Below are positions 21,869-29,732 of a stretch of DNA of 29,732 nt, one piece after another (position 1 is the first letter of the stretch; each line of letters begins with the position of its first letter). A model generated the notes under the pieces. That model was not told the origin of the DNA, searched no databases, and saw only the letters and a list, made by a program, of their open reading frames with translations. This stretch comes from an uncultured Oscillospiraceae bacterium. Its GTDB lineage: Bacteria > Bacillota > Clostridia > Oscillospirales > Oscillospiraceae. Location of the stretch: NCBI GenBank assembly GCA_900759385.1, contig CAAEUZ010000055.1:1-29732 (forward strand). Reading direction: 5' to 3'. A program made the translations under genes and the position numbers.

Positions 21869-24800
21869 ACCACTCGCTCTTTGACGGGCAGGCCCGTTAT
21901 GCGGCCCATCGCCCAGGCGTAGGCATCCAGCTGGCCGGCGTACTGCCGGGCGCGCTCCGGCGCGTCCCCGTAATCCACGCGGTCGGTCTTGTAGTCCACG
22001 ACCACCAGGCCGCCGTCCTCCTCAAAGCAGCAGTCCACCACTCCCTGGAGCAGGATCTCGTCGTCCCCCGCGCCGGGGAACAGCTCGCCCGCCGGGCGCA
22101 GCAGCGAGAAGGAGAACTCGCGCCAGACGCGCACGGCGGCAACCATGCGCCCGCCCAGGCCGCTCCGGGCCAGGGCCAGGACGCTCGCTGCGTCCACGGC
22201 TTCCGCCTCGCGCCGGGACATGCGTCCGGACGCGGCCAGGGCATCTATTGCCTCCCGCGCTCCGGCCTCGTCGTGTATGGCGGCGAGGTCCAGATACCTG
22301 AGAGCCAGATGGGTGGCCGTGCCGCGCTCGGCGGCTGTGAGCGAGCGCTCCGCGCCCGCCAGATCGGGCTTGCGGAAGGGCCGCACGGCCCTGGGCAGGA
22401 GTTCAGCGCTCTCGGGGTCGGGCTCGGGCAGGCTCTTGAGCTCCGTGGCCGTCACCTTGCTTGGCAGTTCCACCGCGCCCTGATAGCCGTACCTCCAGGC
22501 AAAACGCTGCGCCAGGTCAGGCACGGCCGCGCTTTCAGCGTCCGCACCGCCTTTCTGCTCCTCCGCCGCCCGGACACGACGGGTGCTCCCACCATCCGGC
22601 GTGACGGTCTTCAGCTCTATGGTCTCCCCGGCGTCGGCCAGGGCCGCGGCGAGCAGCCACTCGGCGGGACTGCGCATGTTCAACAGCGCCTCCGCCGGCA
22701 TGGGCGAGGCCGCCGACAGGGCGAGCGCGTCCAGTTTTTTCTCCGGATCCGGCAGCGTGCAGGTGATGATGAGCCGCTCACGCGCGCGGGTCATGGCCAC
22801 GTACAGCAGGCGCAGTTCCTCGCTAAGCTGCTCGCGGCGCAGCCTGCGGGCCACGGCCCGGCGGGCGATGGTGGGGTACTCTATGCCCCGCGCGGCGTCC
22901 GTGACCTTGGGCCCCAGGCCCAGCTCGGGGTGCACCAGCACGGTGGGGCGCAGGTCCATCTCATTAAAGCGCCGGGCCGTGTCGCCGAGGAAGACCACGG
23001 CGAACTCCAGGCCCTTTGACTGGTGCACGCTCATTATCTGCACGGCCGCTCCGCCCTCAGCCTCAGGCAGGACGGGTTCGCGGCCGTTTTCGCGCATCTC
23101 GGCTATCCACTCGTTAAAGCGCCTGAGCCCGCGCCAGGCCCCGGACTCGAACTCCCGCGCCAGCTCGAAGAGCCGGTGCAGCCTGGCGCTGCGCGCCTCG
23201 CCGTCCGGCAGCGCGGCGCAGACGGCATAGCAGTCCAGGCGGCTGTACAGCTCCGCTATCAGGGCGGTCAGCTCGGCCTCGCGGGCAAAATCGCGCAGGC
23301 AGGCGATGGTTTCCACGAACCGGCGGCACTTGCCGTCCTCCGCGGCGCGGGCGTTGAGGGCGTCCCACAGCTCGCCGTCCCGGTCCGTGAGGCGGATGGC
23401 GGTGAGCTCGTCGGGTGTAAATCCGAACAGGGCCGAGCGCAGCACGCTCACCAGCTGCACATCCTGGCGTGGGTTGTCTATCAGGGAGAGCAGCGCGAGC
23501 ACCACCTCCACCTCTCCGGATTCAAAAAAGCCGCCGGAGCGCCCGGCCTCAACGGGGATGCCCATGCGGGCCAGCTCACGCCGCCACACGGGGCCGGTCA
23601 CGTTTGCCGAGCGGAGCAGCACGGCGATGTCGCCGTAATTCATGGGCCGCTCCCCGCCGGGCGCGGTGAGCATTGTGCCGCCCTCCACCAGCTCGCGCAT
23701 GCGTTTTGCCGCGTACCGCGCCTCCAGCGCCGCCCTGTCCGGGCGCTCGGCGTCCTCTTCCGTACCGGCGGAGGCCAGCACGGCGAGTTCGGGCTTCGGC
23801 ACCGAGCCTTCATACGGCAGGGCCGCCGCCAGACGCGCGCGTTCGTCGTAGTCCAGCTCGCCGAGGCCGCGGCTCATCAGGCAGGTGAACACGCTGTTGA
23901 CAGCGGCGACCACCTCCGGCCGGGAGCGGAAGCTCTCGCGCAGGAAGACGCGCCGCGGCTCACCCGCCGGGGCGGGCGCGTCGGCAAAGCGCTCGTATTT
24001 CTCCAGGAATATCGTGGGATCGGCCAGGCGGAAGCGGTAGATGCTCTGCTTGACGTCGCCGACCATGAAGAGCTTGCGCCCGCCGCCGGAGACGGCGTGG
24101 ACTATCTCCTCCTGTACGCGCGAGACGTCCTGGTATTCGTCTATCATGACCTCGGTATAGCGCTCCGAGAGCTCCATGGCGAAGGGTGTGGGCGAGCCGT
24201 CCCCGCCGCAGAGCAGCTGCGCGGCCAGGTGTTCCGCGTCGGCGAAGTCCAGCAGCGAGCGGCGGCGCTTGCGGCGCGTGTACTCCGCGTCGAACTCCAG
24301 CGCCAGCGAGAGCAGCGCGTCCATGGCGCCGGAAGCGGCGCGGATGTCGCGCAGCAGCGGCGCGCTGGGGGTGGAAAAGTCCTTCTGCAGCCTGGTCATG
24401 GCCTTCTTGCACTCGTCGCGGCGGTTTTTTACTATTTCCTTGAGCTCCTCCTCGCCCTTGAGCGGCTTCAGCCTGGGGAAGGGCACGGGCAGCGCCTCAC
24501 ACAGCGCGTCCCAGCCGCGCCCGGCGGCGGCCATGGCCGCCTCTATGCCATCCAGCGTGGCACCCAGGCTCTCGCCGTAGGCTTTTTCGGCGGCCTCGCT
24601 GGCCGACACCTCGCCGAGGACATATTCCAGTTCCCGCCGCCAGTAGCCCAGGCTGGAGAGCGCCCCGTCCAGAAGTTCGAGGCCCCAGGCGGTGTCCGCA
24701 GCGTCCTGCGGCAGGTCGTCAAAGCCGCGCTTCTGGGACTCGGCCCACTGCTGCGGACGGGCGTGTGCCTGCAGTTTTTCGTGCAGCGAGAGCAGCAGGC

Positions 24801-25323
24801 CCTGCAGCCGCGAGTCGTCCCGCCCCGCGCCGACCGTGTCCGCCAGCGCGAGGAAGCCCGGTTCAGCCCGCTCATACGCCGCCTCCAGCACGGCCTCCAG
24901 CGCGGCGGATTTGAGCTCCGAGGCGCGCTGCTCGTCACACAGGCCGAACATGGGGTCCAGCCCCAGCCGCGCCGCGTTCTCCCGCAGCAGCGTTACGCAG
25001 AAGCTGTCGATGGTGCAGATCTGCGCGCGCCGGGCCAGCGCGCTCTGCCGTCTGAGCCGGGCGGCATCCGCCCCCGGCAGCGCCGCGCGCTCCGCCAAAT
25101 CCGCCCCTATCTTGCTGCGCAGCTGTTCGGCCGCCGCGCGCGTGAAGGTGATGATGAGGAAGCTGTCCACATCCACGGGGTGCTCCGCATCCAATATGTA
25201 ACTCATGAGCCGCTCTATGAGCACACGGGTCTTGCCGCTGCCCGCAGCAGCCGAGACGAGGGTCTCCCCTCCCCGGTCATTTATGGCCAGCGCCTGGCCC
25301 GGCGTGGGTTTGAACTCAGGCAT
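21832..25323 (-). CDS. addA: Helicase-nuclease subunit AddA
   Basis: The helicase subunit of the AddAB complex, which processes double-strand breaks for recombination. About 1163 residues, near the family norm. Q-motif TPGQALAI, Walker A at 25-32 (AAAGSGKT), DEYQDVS as Walker B, further UvrD motifs (MSVHQSKGLEF, YVAMTRARERL) and a C-terminal RecB-type nuclease with QGVVD, D1110-Y-K1112 and YAGQLDAYAWA are all intact. ATG at 25323 lies inside the last 8 bases of addB, with AGGAGA upstream; the longer frame to 25464 runs through addB. A downstream partner is the small cysteine-rich gene, convergent and overlapping. Confidence 0.96.
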   Translation of the reverse strand: MPEFKPTPGQALAINDRGGETLVSAAAGSGKTRVLIERLMSYILDAEHPVDVDSFLIITFTRAAAEQLRSKIGADLAERAALPGADAARLRRQSALARRAQICTIDSFCVTLLRENAARLGLDPMFGLCDEQRASELKSAALEAVLEAAYERAEPGFLALADTVGAGRDDSRLQGLLLSLHEKLQAHARPQQWAESQKRGFDDLPQDAADTAWGLELLDGALSSLGYWRRELEYVLGEVSASEAAEKAYGESLGATLDGIEAAMAAAGRGWDALCEALPVPFPRLKPLKGEEELKEIVKNRRDECKKAMTRLQKDFSTPSAPLLRDIRAASGAMDALLSLALEFDAEYTRRKRRRSLLDFADAEHLAAQLLCGGDGSPTPFAMELSERYTEVMIDEYQDVSRVQEEIVHAVSGGGRKLFMVGDVKQSIYRFRLADPTIFLEKYERFADAPAPAGEPRRVFLRESFRSRPEVVAAVNSVFTCLMSRGLGELDYDERARLAAALPYEGSVPKPELAVLASAGTEEDAERPDRAALEARYAAKRMRELVEGGTMLTAPGGERPMNYGDIAVLLRSANVTGPVWRRELARMGIPVEAGRSGGFFESGEVEVVLALLSLIDNPRQDVQLVSVLRSALFGFTPDELTAIRLTDRDGELWDALNARAAEDGKCRRFVETIACLRDFAREAELTALIAELYSRLDCYAVCAALPDGEARSARLHRLFELAREFESGAWRGLRRFNEWIAEMRENGREPVLPEAEGGAAVQIMSVHQSKGLEFAVVFLGDTARRFNEMDLRPTVLVHPELGLGPKVTDAARGIEYPTIARRAVARRLRREQLSEELRLLYVAMTRARERLIITCTLPDPEKKLDALALSAASPMPAEALLNMRSPAEWLLAAALADAGETIELKTVTPDGGSTRRVRAAEEQKGGADAESAAVPDLAQRFAWRYGYQGAVELPSKVTATELKSLPEPDPESAELLPRAVRPFRKPDLAGAERSLTAAERGTATHLALRYLDLAAIHDEAGAREAIDALAASGRMSRREAEAVDAASVLALARSGLGGRMVAAVRVWREFSFSLLRPAGELFPGAGDDEILLQGVVDCCFEEDGGLVVVDYKTDRVDYGDAPERARQYAGQLDAYAWAMGRITGLPVKERVVYFLHARRACRV

Positions 25324-28300
25324 TGTCCCCGTCTCCTTCCAGCATCTCCCACACCCTCGTGGCCTTGAGCGTGGGCAGGTATCTTCTCCCGTCGCCGTCC
25401 TCCCCGTCAGCGAAGCGGCAGGCGGAGGCGTAGTCGCACCAGAGGCAGGCGTTGTCGCGCGCACTCTTGTAGCAGGGGTCGGCCTCTATGCTGCCCGAGC
25501 GCAGCTCGGATGCGATGGCCTTCAGCGTGTCCTCCACATGCCGGGCCAGCGCGCCCAGCTGCTCGGTACCGGCCAGCGAATCGCCCGTGGGCACGCCGTC
25601 CTTCCACTTCACGGGCAGGCGCGGCCCGGCCCCCTCGTGCTCCATGGCGCGCAGGACCTCGGTGTCGGCGAGCAGCAGCCCGCTGCGCACCAGGCCCTCG
25701 CGGCGCTTTTTTGCTATCTCTGCGTCGTCCATATCGCTCTCAGCGGAAATTATGTCGTCGCGCGCCGGGATGTACAGCACGCCGGCGGGCACCGTCTCCA
25801 GCCCGTAGCGCTCCTGTCCCGCCCCGGCCAGGGTGAAGAGGTAGAGCAGCATCTGCATACCCAGGCCGTAATAGACGTCGGAGAGCGAAAAGCTCTTGCG
25901 CCCCGTCTTGTAGTCCACCACGCGCAGATAGAGCCGCCCGTCGTGCACCCAGCCGTCCACGCGGTCGGCCACGCCCACGGCGCGCACGCTGCCGCCGCCG
26001 GGCACCTCCAGCGCTGCGCCGGGCACGGCGCGGCTGAGGTCCAGCTCAAAATCCAGCGGGACGAAGTCGGAGTCGCGCAATTCGGCTGCCATGTCCCGCA
26101 CGATGCGCTCCACCCCCGCGGCCAGGCGCTCGTACAGGTACATGAACCGGGCGCTCTTGCCCTCGCGCCCGCCCAGTTTTTCGTCGATATAGCGGCCGGT
26201 ATAGGTGCGTGTCAGCTCGCCTATGCGCTCGTCCGTCATGGCGGCGAGCCCCCCCTCCGGCGCGTCCGCGGCCACATGCTGCAGTACATAGTGCACAAAA
26301 GAGCCCACCTCCGGCGCCATGAACCGGGCGCGCTCCCGCGGCTTCGCCTTGAGCCCGTAAGTCATGAAGTAGGAGAAGCGGCAGCTGGAGAAGCGCTCCA
26401 GGCGTGAGGCCGACAACCGCAGGTTGTCGCCGTAGAGGGATCGTGCGCTCTCGCGCGAGAGGCGGCCGCGGGTGATGCGGGCGGCGCTCTCTATCCCCGC
26501 CAGGCGTTCCGGCTCGGCGACGGCGTAATAGCTGCGCGCGGCGGCCGCGGCCGGGGAGGTCTCGCCGGCCAGCGTGGCCGCGGCGAGCTCTATGGCGGTG
26601 TTCTCGCTCTCCAGCAGGCACCCGGCGCGGTCCACGGGGACGACCTCCAGCCCGAACAGGCCCTTGGCCCGCTCCATGAGGAAGCTCGCGGAGAGCTCCT
26701 GCCCGTCCGCACCCCAGGTACTCCGGCAGATGGTCAGGGTCTCCCCGGGCAGGGAGACGCAGTTATATATGAGCGTGTACTCGCGCCACAGCTCGGCCTC
26801 CCCGGCGTCGAGCTCCAGGCCCAGCCCGGCGAGCGCGCGGCGCTCCTCCCCTGTGAACACGCCGCCCTCGTTCTCCGGGGCCGGCAGGCGGTCGTCCGAC
26901 GCGCCGAGGATAATGAGATGCTTTATGTGGCGGCGGCGCATGCGGTCCATGTCCCCGGCGGTGACCATGTCCAGCGACACAGGGATGACGCCCACGCCGT
27001 ACTGCGAGAGCGTGAGCAGATAGAGGCGGGCAAAAGCGGCCGCGTCCAGGCCCATGCCGCCCAGCACGGCGCTGCACTGCTCCAGCGCGTCCACGGCAGC
27101 GTCCCAGATGCGGGCGTACTCGGCGGCAGCCTGGCGGCGGCCGGAGCGCTCCAGCTCGTCGGCGCGGCGGGCCAGCTCTCCGGCCAAATCCAGGGCCTCG
27201 AAGAGCGCTGCCAGGGCCTCGCACTGTCCCCGGGCGTCGGACGCAGCCCGGGCGGCGCTCTCAAAGGCCAGCAGCGGCGCGGCCGCGCGGCGGCGCAGGG
27301 CGTTTATGCGCTCCAGGCGGGAGCGCACGGCGTCATCATACTCGCCGCCGTAGCCGTCCGGGTGCATGCCCCAGTCGCGCGCTGAGTGCCAGCGCCGGGC
27401 GTCTATGCTCCAGGTAAAGCAGTAGTTCTCCAGCTCGTCGCACTCGCTCCCGTCCAGGCCGGCCAGGCCGGTGCGCAGATAGGCGAACACATCGCCCTGC
27501 TCCCAGCCTCCTGTGATTATCTCATAGGCGGAGGAGATGAGCGTGGGCAGCGGCTTTTGCGACACGTCCGGCCGAGTGGCCGTGAAGAGCGGTACGCCGA
27601 AGCGCTCAAAGGCCGCGGTCAGGGCGGGCCGGTAGTCCTCAAAGCCGCGCACGGCTATGGCGATGTCCCTCCAGCGGCAGCCGGAGCGGGCCAGGCGCAG
27701 GGCCGTGGCCGCGGCGAAGTCGCACTCGTCCGTCAGCTGCGCGGCGGCGCGCAGGCTGATGCGTCCGCAGGCGTCAAAATGGCGTCCCGGATAGGCCAGC
27801 AGGTTCCCGGCCAGCGTGTCCATGGGCGAGCGGGCCGGGGCCTCCAGCGCCTCGCAGCGGCACTCTATGCCCTCGTCCCGGGCAAAACGCATGAGCGAGC
27901 GGGCCGTGCCGCGGGCGAGGTCAAAGAGCTCGCTGCCGTGCTCTACCGAGTCCAGCGTCAGGCAGATTGTCACGTCCGCACGGCGAATGAGGGTCCGGAC
28001 GATGCGCTTTTCCTGTGCTGTGAAGTCCGTGAACCCGTCTATGTACACCGAGCCGTTGCGGGCGAAGCCGCTGTACTCCAGCCTGTCCGCCAGGAGCGTG
28101 AGGCGGTCGGCAGCATCCGTGCGCTCCGAGCCCACGGCGGCGGAAAAGGCGGCCGAGATGAGGGCCAGGTCATGCAGCTTCCCGCCCAGCACACCGCCGC
28201 TGTGTTCGGCGGCGTCCATGAGCGCGTCGGGCGTCACCTCGGCGGCGGCCAGCTCGTCCAGCGCCGAGAGCAGCTGCATCTGCGCCTCGCCCGAGCGCCT

Positions 28301-28630
28301 GGCCGGGCCGTACACATGCAGCTGCGTAAACACGCTCTCGAGCGCGAGGGCCATGCAGAGCAGCCGCCCGCCGGCCGTCAGTGCCTGGCACGAGCCGGGG
28401 CCCAGTTCAGCCTCCACGCGCCGGGCCACGCCCGTAAAGCTGAGCACCTCGGCATAGAGGGCCATGGACGGCCCGGCCACACCGGCCAGCTCGCGCTCGG
28501 CCTCGTGGCTGTACTGCTCCGGCACGAGCAGCACCCGTCCGCCCAGCTTTGCCGCCACATCGGCGCGGATCTCTTCCATTATCTTCGCGGTCTTCCCGGC
28601 GCCCGCGAGGCCGGTGATTATTCTAAGCAT
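25316..28630 (-). CDS. addB: Helicase-nuclease subunit AddB
   Basis: The second AddAB subunit, 1104 residues. Its N-terminal Walker A is GLAGAGKT, followed by LLVPEQYSHEAERELA, as in AddB. The C-terminal nuclease shows VADRVDGW ... RVVDYKTGRK and VYYGLGMQMLLYLF, intact. The four cysteines of the Fe-S cluster are C750, C1062, C1065 and C1071 in the expected C ... CxxC-x5-C arrangement. AddB uses this cluster for structural stability and supplies one of the two nuclease sites. The ATG has AAGGAG upstream. It is translated just before addA with an 8-base overlap. Confidence 0.96.
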   Translation of the reverse strand: MLRIITGLAGAGKTAKIMEEIRADVAAKLGGRVLLVPEQYSHEAERELAGVAGPSMALYAEVLSFTGVARRVEAELGPGSCQALTAGGRLLCMALALESVFTQLHVYGPARRSGEAQMQLLSALDELAAAEVTPDALMDAAEHSGGVLGGKLHDLALISAAFSAAVGSERTDAADRLTLLADRLEYSGFARNGSVYIDGFTDFTAQEKRIVRTLIRRADVTICLTLDSVEHGSELFDLARGTARSLMRFARDEGIECRCEALEAPARSPMDTLAGNLLAYPGRHFDACGRISLRAAAQLTDECDFAAATALRLARSGCRWRDIAIAVRGFEDYRPALTAAFERFGVPLFTATRPDVSQKPLPTLISSAYEIITGGWEQGDVFAYLRTGLAGLDGSECDELENYCFTWSIDARRWHSARDWGMHPDGYGGEYDDAVRSRLERINALRRRAAAPLLAFESAARAASDARGQCEALAALFEALDLAGELARRADELERSGRRQAAAEYARIWDAAVDALEQCSAVLGGMGLDAAAFARLYLLTLSQYGVGVIPVSLDMVTAGDMDRMRRRHIKHLIILGASDDRLPAPENEGGVFTGEERRALAGLGLELDAGEAELWREYTLIYNCVSLPGETLTICRSTWGADGQELSASFLMERAKGLFGLEVVPVDRAGCLLESENTAIELAAATLAGETSPAAAAARSYYAVAEPERLAGIESAARITRGRLSRESARSLYGDNLRLSASRLERFSSCRFSYFMTYGLKAKPRERARFMAPEVGSFVHYVLQHVAADAPEGGLAAMTDERIGELTRTYTGRYIDEKLGGREGKSARFMYLYERLAAGVERIVRDMAAELRDSDFVPLDFELDLSRAVPGAALEVPGGGSVRAVGVADRVDGWVHDGRLYLRVVDYKTGRKSFSLSDVYYGLGMQMLLYLFTLAGAGQERYGLETVPAGVLYIPARDDIISAESDMDDAEIAKKRREGLVRSGLLLADTEVLRAMEHEGAGPRLPVKWKDGVPTGDSLAGTEQLGALARHVEDTLKAIASELRSGSIEADPCYKSARDNACLWCDYASACRFADGEDGDGRRYLPTLKATRVWEMLEGDGDNA

Positions 28631-28724
28631 GGCGCTCCTTTTCTGGGATTCTTAATCTGCGGCTGCCGAAAACGCGGCGGGCCTGCCCCTGGTTCCCCGG
28701 CAGAGGCGCAGGGCGCGGCCGGAG

Positions 28725-29300
28725 TTATTTCCGCCCCGCCGCGCTGTATGGCGCCACCGCTGCCGGCTCTGACGTATGCTCGCCTATCAGCTTCTCCATC
28801 CAAATCATGTTGTACCAGCGGCCGAATTTATAGCCGCATAGGCGAAACTCTCCCACCAGCCTGTAGCCCAGGCGCGCATGAAACTCCGCGCTGCTGCGCG
28901 TCAGATACTCGTCCTCTTTCTCCGGGTAAGCGATACAGGCGTTCAGATTGAGGACGCCCATATCCTTCAGCGCTTCCTCAAGCGCCCCGTACAGCCTGCG
29001 GCCTATGCCCCGGCCGCGCATACCGCGGTCGAGATAAATTGTCGTCTCCACCGACCAGTCATAGGCCGCGCGGCCCACAAACCGGCCGGCGTAGGCATAG
29101 CCCACGACATATCCGTCCATTTCCGCGACCAGATACGGATACTTCTCCATCGTCCGCTCCATCCTGCCGCGGAATTCCCCGACCGTCGGCACGTCGTACT
29201 CAAAGGTTATCGCCGTAGTCTCCACGTAATGGCGGTATATCTCAACCAGACGCTCTGCATCCTCCGGGACTGCATCCCTTACAACAACATCCCCGCGCAT
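28725..29300 (-). CDS. Pat/YncA-like GNAT acetyltransferase
   Basis: A 191-residue protein with the pattern of the phosphinothricin-type acetyltransferases: VRDAVPEDAERLVEIYRHYV, TAITFEYDVP, YPYLVAEMDGYVVGYAYAG, RAAYDWSVETTIYL, the acetyl-CoA loop RGMRGRGIGRRLY and ARLGYRLVGEFRLCGYKFGRWY. Real substrates in such bacteria are usually unknown and may include methionine derivatives or amino-acid analogues. An acidic insert YPEKEDEYLTRSS and a short Ala-rich tail are distinctive. AAGGGTGA lies before the ATG. It has its own promoter and is divergent from the small protein gene. Confidence 0.87.
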   Translation of the reverse strand: MRGDVVVRDAVPEDAERLVEIYRHYVETTAITFEYDVPTVGEFRGRMERTMEKYPYLVAEMDGYVVGYAYAGRFVGRAAYDWSVETTIYLDRGMRGRGIGRRLYGALEEALKDMGVLNLNACIAYPEKEDEYLTRSSAEFHARLGYRLVGEFRLCGYKFGRWYNMIWMEKLIGEHTSEPAAVAPYSAAGRK

Positions 29301-29378
29301 ATGATGTCACCCTTTTCTTCCTTCGCACCGGCCGCGTGCGGCGTTTCCGCTGCGCCTCCGGCCTCCAGGCGTATTCAG

Positions 29379-29406
29379 ATTATAGCACAAAGCAGGGGAT
29401 TAGCAA
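29379..29406 (-). promoter_or_regulatory. Promoter of the Pat/YncA-like gene
   Basis: On the minus strand TTGCTA (29406-29401) and a perfect TATAAT (29384-29379) are 16 bp apart. Its -35 overlaps the shared 15-base motif and lies 7 bp from the -35 of the divergent promoter. Confidence 0.72.
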
Positions 29407-29417
29407 AACCCTATTGA
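29403..29417 (+). repeat. Promoter-associated motif, copy 2
   Basis: GCAAAACCCTATTGA, identical to the minus-strand motif at 5671-5657. The final TTGA again forms the start of a -35 box, here of the promoter of the 69-residue protein. Nearby bases also match (ATT one base upstream and AATG downstream), allowing a 2-base difference. Confidence 0.7.
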
Positions 29418-29442
29418 AATGGGCGGGGATACATGTTAGAAT
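29414..29442 (+). promoter_or_regulatory. SigA-type promoter of the small protein gene
   Basis: TTGAAA (29414-29419) and TAGAAT (29437-29442) with the ideal 17-bp spacer, about 55 bases before the start codon. Confidence 0.82.
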
Positions 29443-29497
29443 GTTAACAACCAAGCCCGCGGCGCAGCCGGGGCGATAAAATGAAGGGAGACAATTT

Positions 29498-29707
29498 ATG
29501 GACATCAGCAAGGTCACAGTTAAGGAGCTTCTCGCCAACCCGAAGGCCTGCGACACGCTCAACGCCATTAACCCGAACATCCTGAAGAGCCCCATGGTCA
29601 AGCTCGTGAAGGGCAAGACCATCGAAGCCGTGTTCAAGATGGTTCCCGACAGCAAGGTCTCCGCTGAGGAGAAGCAGAAGATAAAGGACGCTCTGGCAGC
29701 CATATAA
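29498..29707 (+). CDS. Small conserved-looking helical protein, unknown function
   Basis: A 69-residue, Lys-rich, soluble protein. It starts MDISKVTVKELLANPKACD, contains NPNILKSPMVKLVKGKTIEAV and ends in a charged helix (EEKQKIKDALAAI). I have seen similar short LxELLANP ... NPMVKxxKGxTLE modules in gut Bacillota, alone or at the end of carbohydrate esterases, but cannot name a function. AGGGAGA precedes the ATG at the right distance, the promoter is near consensus, and the codons are strongly biased (AAG, AAC, ATC, GTC), all suggesting high expression. No signal peptide or membrane segment is visible. Confidence 0.8.
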   Translation: MDISKVTVKELLANPKACDTLNAINPNILKSPMVKLVKGKTIEAVFKMVPDSKVSAEEKQKIKDALAAI

Positions 29708-29732
29708 AGCCCGAGGCGGCCGGTCATTGACC

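Noticed and set aside
23023..25368. Plus-strand 781-codon open frame opposite addA
   Set aside because: It lies entirely opposite addA, whose motifs are complete. The translation is a low-complexity Ala/Gly/Arg/His mix typical of GC-rich shadow frames, without domains.

Overview
The window looks like chromosomal DNA from a GC-rich member of the Bacillota, most likely class Clostridia and possibly a gut Oscillospirales-type lineage. The gene set points there: addBA recombination genes, a dgt-dnaG-rpoD cluster, a short-form hisG with a hisZ partner, a YtrA-type GntR/ABC cassette and a GdpP-type cyclic-di-AMP phosphodiesterase. Promoters fit the SigA consensus and many genes have strong AGGAGG-type ribosome sites. 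The taxonomic call is inference; no rRNA or tRNA gene is present. Almost every long reading frame opposite a real gene is a GC-rich shadow.

Layout. Bases 1-278 hold no convincing gene but carry a dense cluster of inverted repeats next to the 3' end of gdpP (279-2282, minus). A divergent sugar nucleotidyltransferase with a vestigial phosphomannomutase-like tail follows (2430-3473, plus). A minus-strand GntR/ABC ATPase/membrane protein cassette (5575 down to 3586) has a clear promoter and an operator-like dyad. Plus-strand genes then run yigZ-like, GNAT, dgt, dnaG and rpoD (5786-11054), closed by a strong bidirectional terminator at 11072-11109.

The minus-strand histidine operon runs from 19640 down to 11128 in the order hisZ-hisG-hisD-hisC-[GNAT]-[GyrI-like]-hisB-hisH-hisA-hisF-hisIE. 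It encodes every step except histidinol-phosphate phosphatase, and two non-histidine genes are translationally coupled in its middle. Upstream, an XRE regulator, an ImmA/IrrE-type metallopeptidase and murI form one tight minus-strand transcription unit. It is divergent from a small cysteine-rich protein gene whose end overlaps addA. addB and addA (28630 down to 21832) encode the two subunits of the helicase-nuclease. The window ends with a Pat/YncA-like acetyltransferase divergent from a small, strongly promoted 69-residue protein.

I did not find a large undescribed system such as a defence island, CRISPR array or mobile element. The most promising observations are: a 15-bp motif shared by two distant promoters; two passenger genes inside the his operon; the regulator/peptidase/murI unit with its cysteine-rich divergent neighbour; the hairpin cluster at the left edge; a nucleotidyltransferase carrying only the end of a phosphomannomutase; a GGGH-to-GGGN change in GdpP; and an AT-rich patch inside dnaG.
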